Assembly (NCBI GenBank): GCA_028565635.1
Contig: JAOXYB010030078.1
Coordinates: forward strand, 1-14,905
Origin: Phoronis ovalis
Taxonomy: Eukaryota; Phoronida; Phoronidae
Direction of reading: 5' to 3'
Length of the DNA: 14,905 nt
Below are positions 9,191 to 14,905 of this stretch, piece after piece. A program made the position numbers and the translations under genes. The stretch's first letter is position 1, and each line of letters opens with the position of its first letter. The notes below the pieces were generated by a model. The model had not been told where the DNA came from and made no database searches. It worked only from the letters and a program-made list of their open reading frames with translations.

Positions 9191-9400
9191 GATGAACCCA
9201 CGGCTACACAACTATTAATCGAAAAAGCCAGTAACAAAACAACCAGTTACAAATTTGCACTGACCTCGCCCTGCAAGGCTATATCCGGTTACTATGCGCA
9301 TGCCTAGCACAGGCAACTACACGGCGTACGCACAGGCAACTGAAGTAATAATTCTGCCATCTGGTGGTCAAAAATGTAATTGCTAACATATTCTTTCAAT
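9191..9400 (-). promoter_or_regulatory. CLIC 5' leader and presumed promoter region
   Basis: This stretch lies directly upstream of the CLIC start codon and is richer in CG dinucleotides than its surroundings. It has no obvious TATA box. Visible motifs are TGCGCATGC at 9295-9303 (NRF-1-like core), TCCGG at about 9284-9288 (possible ETS core), a direct repeat GCACAGGCAACT at 9307-9318 and 9330-9341, and a CTCF-type motif at 9354-9367. A CG-rich, TATA-less layout would suit a broadly expressed gene. The transcription start is not determined. Confidence 0.5.
9354..9367 (-). promoter_or_regulatory. CTCF-like binding motif
   Basis: On the minus strand this reads CCACCAGATGGCAG, which fits the CTCF core consensus CCASYAGRKGGCRS at all 14 positions. 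It sits 164 bp upstream of the CLIC start codon. CTCF is conserved in many bilaterians, so binding is plausible, but occupancy is inferred from the motif alone. Confidence 0.45.
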
Positions 9401-9683
9401 CTGTCTCCGACTCCCTTCAATGTCCCTTTATGGCTTTCTTTTTTTTGTTTATGGCTTTCTTTTTTTCTTTATGGTTATCAGATTATCAGGCCAGTATTCT
9501 AATTATGTCATCCGTTTTATACTTTTGACTTACACCAAATATAAGCTTATTCATTTTTTTTACTATATAGGGTTGTTCCTATAACGCTTACTGGTTTTGT
9601 ATGTTTTCTTTCTTCTTCTTCCAATTTTCAGCAGACTATATCTCGAAGACGGTTACAGCTAGGAACTTGGTACTTGATGTCCC

Positions 9684-9969
9684 GGGGGGCAGTCAATATG
9701 AAAGTGGGTACCCATGTGCCAACATGGCTTTTCAGAAAAGCCCCTAACAAAGTGAAATTCTGCAAAAAAATACACCTCTAAGGAAGTGAATTTTAGGAAA
9801 ACACCCCTAAAGAAGTGTCACACCTCAAAAAAACATCCCTTTTCATGATTTTAGCCAAAAAACTAACCCTAAGCGTGTAACGCGCGATACGGTTTGAAAA
9901 ACATATCCGGCTTTCAGGCAAAATTTTGTTGGAATTTGTGTACCTACTTTCATATTGACTGCCCTCCCC
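9684..9969. mobile_element. 286-bp inverted-repeat element (MITE-like) inside the array
   Basis: The left end is G-rich followed by CAGTCAATATGAAAGTGGGTA (to 9710). The right end is TACCTACTTTCATATTGACTG (9941-9961) followed by CCCTCCCC. The ends are inverted copies over 21 bp with one mismatch, plus a looser G-run match. The interior carries three spaced copies of CC(C/T)CTAAnnAAGTG at 9741, 9775 and 9804. In the host repeat, ACTTGATG on the left and AGGCTTGAC on the right would otherwise be close together. No coding capacity is seen. The target duplication is unclear because of the G and C runs at both ends. Confidence 0.7.
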
Positions 9970-11019
9970 AGGCTTGACGGGTGACATCTTTGGGATAGGC
10001 CATTGTTGACCTTGAGGTCATTTGAAGATCAAATTTTGAGAATTGTTTAAAATGTTCTCAGTAAAATGATTGTATTGAGTTAAAACGAAGTGTTTTAGAT
10101 GATCTTTGAGATTATTTCAGTATTAAAATGTTTTGTTTTTATTTTTTGGTATCTTTTCAATTAATTTATTGGTCTTCCAATTTCCAATATCTCGAAGACT
10201 GTTACTGAAGGACATGATATTTGAGGCTTGACATCCCCAGGGTCGACCATGGCAGACCTTGAGGTCAAAAGTTAATTTAGGGTCAAAAGTCAAAATGTTT
10301 CAAAATGATGGTATTAGGATACAAAAGATCATTTTGATGACATTTCAGAATATTTAGGTATTAAAAAATGTCTTTTTTAAAGCATCTTTTAAATTAATTT
10401 TATCATTGGAGGAAATATACTGCAAGTCGTGTTTAGTCCAACAGGCTTATAATTTGACATGATAGTCTGCAGATGACCTTGATGTCAAAAGGTCATCTAC
10501 AGATTAAAGTTCACTCTCAAAATAGCAAAAATTTTCAGAAAGCACTTGGAGGTCAAGGGGGACATTTTGAGGCAATGAATTTCTATTATTTGCTGAAAAA
10601 ATCAAAAATGACAATGAAAGGTAATTTAAGAGGTCATGCAACATGCATAAGAGCCAATATGAGCAACTCTGCCTGTGCAAAAGGCTATCTAGTTGTATAA
10701 GTAGCCCCATAGTACATTTATTTTCAAAAAATTACTTCATTCCCAGCTGAGACTCTACTGCATATTGTGTTTGTACTGTAAACTTTCTGTAACATAATTA
10801 ACCATGATAGTTGTATTACAAAAACAAAATCAAATTCTTTCTTTTTTTTAAGGATTACTTTCTTTATGACTATCTCTCTTTCCTTATGGCCTTATTTTGT
10901 CTGGTGATTTCTTTGTTTTTAAAGGCTTTCTTTCTTTCTTTTAGGTTGCTTTCTTTCTTCCAAATTTTTAGCAAGCTATACCTTTAAGGCGGTCACTTTT
11001 GTAGGGGCATAGTACTTAA

Positions 11020-11478
11020 GGTAGCATACAACAGTAGGAAATCCCATCCAACGCAATGTTAAATGAACGATTTCAAATATATTTGTTAAATAAACTGAAA
11101 TGCTGAGCGCCAATTTCTCTCTCAGTCCACTTGCATCACATATATCTTGGGAAAAGCGATCCATTTACCCCCAATAGCCGTACAGATTTCGAGATATTTG
11201 CCAAAAATTGAACCCCCTTGGAGATTTCTCCGATCGGAACCTGTAGCTACTTGAACTTGACCTCTCGTACGCGAACTGATACAAGGTCATGTGATGCACC
11301 CAGAGATTTTCGTTAATTTCACAAGCAACAGCTATCATTCTTGTTCGAAAACACCCTGTATATTTTATCTATAATTCAATGGATTTATGTCCAGCGAGAC
11401 ACACTTCTACACCGCCTAATTATTTTTTAAATAACTATCCGAGGCCCTTACAGCTCAAGCTTACTGAGTAATGCTACC
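11020..11478. mobile_element. 459-bp TTAA-flanked MITE (piggyBac-like) inserted in the array
   Basis: The element starts GGTAGCAT and ends ATGCTACC, flanked by TTAA at 11016-11019 and 11479-11482. Deleting it with one TTAA restores a continuous host sequence (GCATAGTAC-TTAA-GGTGAAAC). The terminal repeat is short: eight exact bases, then scattered matches such as CAG at positions 13-15. No transposase is visible, so it would depend on an enzyme encoded elsewhere. TTAA duplication points to the piggyBac type. Confidence 0.75.
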
Positions 11479-11650
11479 TTAAGGTGAAACATTCCAGAAT
11501 TGTTGGCACAGATGTCAAATGGTCATTTGGAGGTCAAAGTTTCCATTTCTAAAATTGTTCCAAAATGATCCAAAGATTACAAAGAGGTCATTTTGATGGA
11601 GTTTTAAGAATATTTAGGTATTAAAGGTGAAATATTTACTTTTTAACGGG

Positions 11651-13277
11651 AAGTTTTAATTTCATATTTCTCATCTGTCTATCAAAATTCCCATGCCAGG
11701 TCTAATTGTACATCAAATAACTTGCAGAGATGCAATTCTGCTCGAACAAGTTACTCGAGGACAGAAGAGCCATCTAAAGAAAATAACAACAAACTTGGAA
11801 ACCCACAATATCAGAAGTTCCAAATTTAAATATAATTGCATGTCTATGAGTTGTTGAGGGGTTACCCAATAGTTGCTCAGATTATGGTGGCTGTAAGAAA
11901 TGGCTACCTCCAAAATATCAATCAATGCAGCATCAGCCACCAATAATGCGGTATTACTTGGTACAGTTGTGCTGAATAGTCAAAGCACTACGTTATCACT
12001 TAAGTTTAAAAATTAGTACATTATGCTAAAACTTTCTTGCAAGTGAGACAACCAAGCAAATTTTAAACTAATTTTTATTAATCATAAAAGTTTACAGCCA
12101 TGGCTACATGAAGATGTTTTTTAGTTCAGCAATCCAAGCATTCCACATGTCATAAACTACAGGCAATGGGTATTGGAATAAATTGTCACTTTAAAGTCTT
12201 ATAGGGGATGTTACTTAATTCACACATTTCCTGCTAAGGTTTGCCATTTAGGAGGAATTTTTCATACACAATGCTTGAATTTAAATATGACAATTTTGAA
12301 AAAAATTAACAGTTTATATCAGTTTAACAGTCCATTTTGCGCTAATAAAATGTAATAATCTGGATTGGGGCAACTATTTAAATGAATTTGCATAAAGACA
12401 GCAGAAAAGGATTTCAGAAACGTTTAATCCTTTTATTTGGTAAAAACAATTTGAGAATACAAAAATAAACATCCAACATATAGTTTCCAGGTAGCACCTT
12501 ATCATAATTAGTCACCTGTAATGTCTTGGTATCCTTTCGACCTTTTTGAATGTGTTACATCATACCTACTCCAGATAAGGTTTGATACTGATAAAGTTAA
12601 TACTTACTGTCCAGTGTCTCCACATTCCAAATATAAACTAGTATTATACAGTATTCTAAACATGCAGAAAATATCAACATGTTTCACACAAATTTTAAAC
12701 CAAGATTTTCATTAGTAGCACCACATATTACATACAGATATGAATTCTTGTTCACAAATATATATTGCATTGCTCAGTTTTTCACAGTTGCATGTTAAAC
12801 AATTTTTTCTCGTTAACTCGAGATTCCAAGCCAGTGAAATATGAAAAGATGAATATACAGCTTCAGGGCAGTCCCAGATTTCTAGTTTATGGAATAGCTA
12901 AAATATGAATGCCTAATGAGTGTGAAGTCAATCTGTAACTGATGAAAGCTTTTTGTTAGTTGAGCGAGTTCAATCAAACCCTCCTTAAACTGCCAGTGAA
13001 GGTTGTAGTTCATTCAAGTCTCCTCCATGAATTAAACATGTATGCTCCAAATCATCAGGAGAATGAAAAAACCTGGCAATATATCCAAACAAAGTCAAGA
13101 TTTGAGATGTTTATGGATCACAAAATAATTAGTAGCTGCTGAATGAGAATATTATGTTGCATCCATAAACTTCAGAATAATGTCTCTGTAGTCATTTGTA
13201 CTATCTACTAATTTTAAACCAAAATAGACATATATATAGCAATTATATGTATCATCTACAGGTCCATTGATGAAATT
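11651..13277. other. AT-rich intergenic stretch and possible 3' UTR
   Basis: I see no gene here. An inverted pair AAAAATTAGT / ACTAATTTTT lies at 12008-12017 and 12067-12076. On the minus strand, AATAAA at 12437-12432 could be the poly(A) signal of the membrane-protein gene to the right, which would give a 3' UTR of about 840 nt; this is not proven. Small frames at 11713-11943, 12521-12715 and 12960-13142 have no recognisable content, and the last opens at TTG rather than ATG. Confidence 0.5.
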
Positions 13278-13417
13278 TCATCTTGAATCTCCTCTATTAA
13301 TAGATCTAATCCTTCTTATTGGTGGAAGTCTTGAGGAAAACAATAGGTCTTGGTATTCTGTCGACTTTTTTCTTTGGAGCTTTTCTTCCATTGTTATAGG
13401 TAATGGCAATTCAAGAT
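13278..13417 (-). CDS. Exon 2 of the small membrane-protein gene
   Basis: This exon follows the acceptor TTTTGCAG and continues the frame for 45 residues plus stop. It encodes a soluble tail with a charged, probably helical part (MEEKLQRKKSTEYQDLL) and a basic end (PPIRRIRSINRGDSR). It is presumed to be the last exon. Confidence 0.6.
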
Positions 13418-13944
13418 CTGCAAAACAATGAGATTTCAGAGTATATATATATATGAAATACACTGTGCAATGATTTTTCCTTAAATTTTCTACAGCACCA
13501 GAAAGGATTAGCAGCAAAACAAGAATTTGCAGAAACTTTCACATTGTAAGATAATAGAAAACTACACAAGCATTCGTAAGTAGTATGGTAAGCCATCTGT
13601 CAGATCTATTTAATATGTGACTAACAATATAAACATCAGAAATGTTAACTAAATTTAGCACACATATAGTCTGCATAGCTATTGCGAAACAAAGAAAAAA
13701 TTAGCTTTGTAACTTCGCATTTAACAGTAGATGCACAATTGTATCAGGTTACGGTAGCAGTTGTACCTTTTGTCTCTGTAAATCCCCACCAGCGAAAAAT
13801 AGTTCTGTCCATTACATAACAGGCAATCCTTGCTATAACAAATATTATCAATGCATACACTATACAGATAATAAGAGCTACGAATCCCGTTGCTTCCGGA
13901 AAATGTCTTTGATTTTGAGATTTCATCATACGAATAGCTTTCAT
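13278..13944 (-). CDS. Two-exon gene for a 105-residue single-pass membrane protein, unrecognised
   Basis: Exon 1 (13767-13944) starts at an ATG with AACC before it; the frame is open further back but without another ATG until a TAG. It encodes 59 residues: a short basic N-tail (MKAIRMMKSQNQRHFPEATG), then FVALIICIVYALIIFVIARI, a clear membrane helix at about 21-42, then YVMDRTIFRWWGFTETK. The donor is AAAAG followed by GTACAA. After a 349-bp intron ending TTTTGCAG, exon 2 (13278-13417) supplies LELPLPITMEEKLQRKKS, a short acidic/basic stretch, and a tail rich in Arg (RLPPIRRIRS), ending in TGA. A codon for Asp is split across the junction. Charge distribution leaves orientation uncertain. 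I know no family with this sequence. It could be an animal small integral membrane protein. The smooth frame across good splice sites and the composition support a real gene. Confidence 0.65.
13442..13454. repeat. Short TA microsatellite in an intron
   Basis: About 6.5 TA units lie in the intron of the membrane-protein gene, 25 bp upstream of the exon 2 acceptor in the transcript direction. Confidence 0.8.
13767..13944 (-). CDS. Exon 1 of the small membrane-protein gene
   Basis: This exon contains the start codon, the N-tail and the whole predicted membrane helix, ending in phase 1 at AAAG/GTACAA. Reading past the donor gives only six more codons before TGA, and the six residues (GTTATVT type) look non-coding. 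Confidence 0.65.
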
Positions 13945-14056
13945 GGTTTTCACAAGAATTTTGTTTATCTTAGGATTACAGAAATACTCTAAACAACTGT
14001 TTCCTGGCAGTGACTAACTATTCCTTGTATACCGTCCAGTAAATAGCCTTTTCAGG

Positions 14057-14076
14057 TTGTACGTATTGTACGTCAG
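14057..14076. promoter_or_regulatory. Duplicated TTGTACGT with a CRE-like half site
   Basis: TTGTACGT occurs at 14057-14064 and 14066-14073, the second running into ACGTCA (14070-14075), the half site of cAMP-response elements. It lies about 115 bp upstream of the membrane-protein start codon. The regulatory role is inferred. Confidence 0.25.
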
Positions 14077-14133
14077 TTCACACGTTTTTTCAGCGATTAT
14101 AATTATGATGATTCCAATCTGAATCCGACTTGT

Positions 14134-14253
14134 TCAAACTACGTTTCTGAAGAAAGGAAACACAGCTTTATCCCATATCGCTATTTCGTCTAGAACTTGA
14201 AGTCGCTTCCACAGTCTGCTGATAAACCAAAGTTCAATGTCACTTACTAACAT
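14134..14253 (-). other. Leader ORF or leader intron upstream of the membrane-protein gene
   Basis: A 39-residue ATG frame (MLVSDIELWFISRLWKRLQV onward, ending TGA) lies about 190 bp upstream of the membrane-protein start. The same stretch carries a strong donor GTAAGT (14247-14242) and a pyrimidine-rich acceptor TTTCCTTTCTTCAG ending at 14147, which would define a 101-bp intron removing most of the ORF. Both readings are possible: an upstream ORF in the 5' leader, or a short leader intron. Confidence 0.3.
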
Positions 14254-14579
14254 GCTCCCTTTGCCGAAACAAACAACTGTATAACATGATCAGAACTTGT
14301 TTTTCATCGGCCTCGTCTGGTAGCCTCAATTCAACCTCTGAATGGGTCAGTCGATTTCCATAATAAAAAGGGTAGTAAAATGTGTTTTTAGTACTTTGCA
14401 GATATCTGAAGCTATTTTACCAAGACAAATACTTGACAATTTCTTAAAAGTCTTGGTAAATTCATTTTTTTCCTTCAAATATAAATGTTACAATTGTTTT
14501 TGTTCATTTCAATACACTCTGAAGAAAATCCATCCCCTCTCAATAAAATAGATTCGCGAAGTCCATAAATCAAACGAAA

Positions 14580-14905
14580 GGGGTTTCCCATGCAGGTATC
14601 ACTATTTTAACACACAGTTTGCACGTGGGGCTAGATCAAATCCCCACTTTATTCATTATTTAAAATCTTGCACAGTCTCTGAGACACAAAATAGTAATCA
14701 TACACAGATTACAATCCCGGGGGAATACAACTGGGAATGTATTCCCCTGGCCCGGGTATACTTCGCCCAGATTATAAGACCTTTTAAGGGACTGGTCAGA
14801 AATTACCACAGGGGGGGGGGGGGTTGGTGCATTTCAAAAACATGGTGCACAAAAAAATTCAACCCACCCCCCAACAACACTGCCACCACGAGAGCCACAC
14901 CATCA
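14580..14905. repeat. Repeat-like right end with strong hairpins and a 13-G run
   Basis: GGGGAATACA (14720-14729) pairs exactly with TGTATTCCCC (14738-14747) across an 8-nt loop, with CCCGGG-type bases outside. GTGGGG (14625-14630) can pair with CCCCAC (14642-14647). A run of 13 G lies at 14811-14823, followed by C-rich sequence (CCCACCCCCC near 14864). No gene is visible. It looks like part of a transposable element cut by the window end. Confidence 0.45.

Larger units (their letters stand above)
9400..11650. repeat. Old tandem/dispersed repeat array, period roughly 260 bp, with two later insertions
   Basis: At least three and probably four diverged units follow each other. Shared phrases, in order, are a T-rich CTTTCTT(T) stretch, CCAA(A)TTTT, CTATATCTCGAAGAC-like sequence (9636-9650, 10189-10199, and a decayed form at 10975-10990), CTTGAGGTCA or GGAGGTCAA (10011, 10259, 10548, 11529), then ATTTTGATG and AGAATATTTAGGTATTAAA (10347 and 11608). 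Removing the two insertions brings unit spacing near 260-330 bp. The open frames here (9793-9987, 10473-10710, 10976-11164) cross repeat boundaries and are not genes. Confidence 0.65.

Noticed and set aside
9793-9987. 64-codon minus-strand frame
   Set aside because: It runs across the right end of the 286-bp inverted-repeat element into the host repeat, so it is not a gene.
10473-11164. Open frames on both strands in the 260-bp repeat array
   Set aside because: They follow repeat units and cross the left border of the 459-bp MITE; no conserved protein features.
13951-13953. GTG as a start codon for the membrane-protein gene
   Set aside because: GTG is not a usual animal start; the ATG three codons downstream at 13944 has a better context.
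14342-14551. 69-codon plus-strand ATG frame starting MGQSISI
   Set aside because: The start resembles an N-myristoylation signal, but the rest is Phe/Lys/Leu-rich translated AT-rich DNA with no domain.

Overview
This is AT-rich, intron-bearing, repeat-dense animal nuclear DNA, most likely from an invertebrate. There are no bacterial-style gene blocks. The one securely identified gene is a chloride intracellular channel (CLIC, EXC-4-like) gene split into short exons with GT/AG borders. The many short ORFs in the window are mostly intronic or repeat noise. I cannot name the species; the CLIC sequence looks closer to the invertebrate type (GxCPxC, AEKG, LTYADAQL, HIRVAGK) than to vertebrate CLICs.

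Layout, left to right. 1-1050: diverged tandem repeats, lying in the last visible intron of CLIC or beyond it. 1051-9190, minus strand: the CLIC gene, with four coding exons at 9137-9190, 3974-4172, 2138-2280 and 1051-1221. These join in frame to give residues 1 to 189; the last ~60-70 residues are not in the window. Intron 3 holds a 431-bp foldback element flanked by TTAA. Intron 1 (about 5 kb) holds two same-strand candidate small genes (5647-6100 and 6812-7015) and several small repeats. 9191-9400: the CLIC 5' leader and presumed promoter, with NRF-1-like and CTCF-like motifs. 9400-11650: an old array of diverged units with a period of roughly 260 bp, broken by two younger inverted-repeat insertions, one of 286 bp and one of 459 bp flanked by TTAA. 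11650-13277: AT-rich DNA with no supportable gene. 13278-13944, minus strand: a two-exon gene predicted to encode a 105-residue single-pass membrane protein that I do not recognise. 14134-14253: a possible leader ORF or leader intron of that gene. 14580-14905: repeat DNA with a strong hairpin and a 13-G run.

The well-supported genes all lie on the minus strand, and nothing in the sequence ties the membrane-protein gene to CLIC functionally. The most rewarding things to follow up are the unrecognised membrane protein, the candidate gene nested in CLIC intron 1, and the non-autonomous transposons whose ends can be read exactly. I did not find a new multi-gene system.
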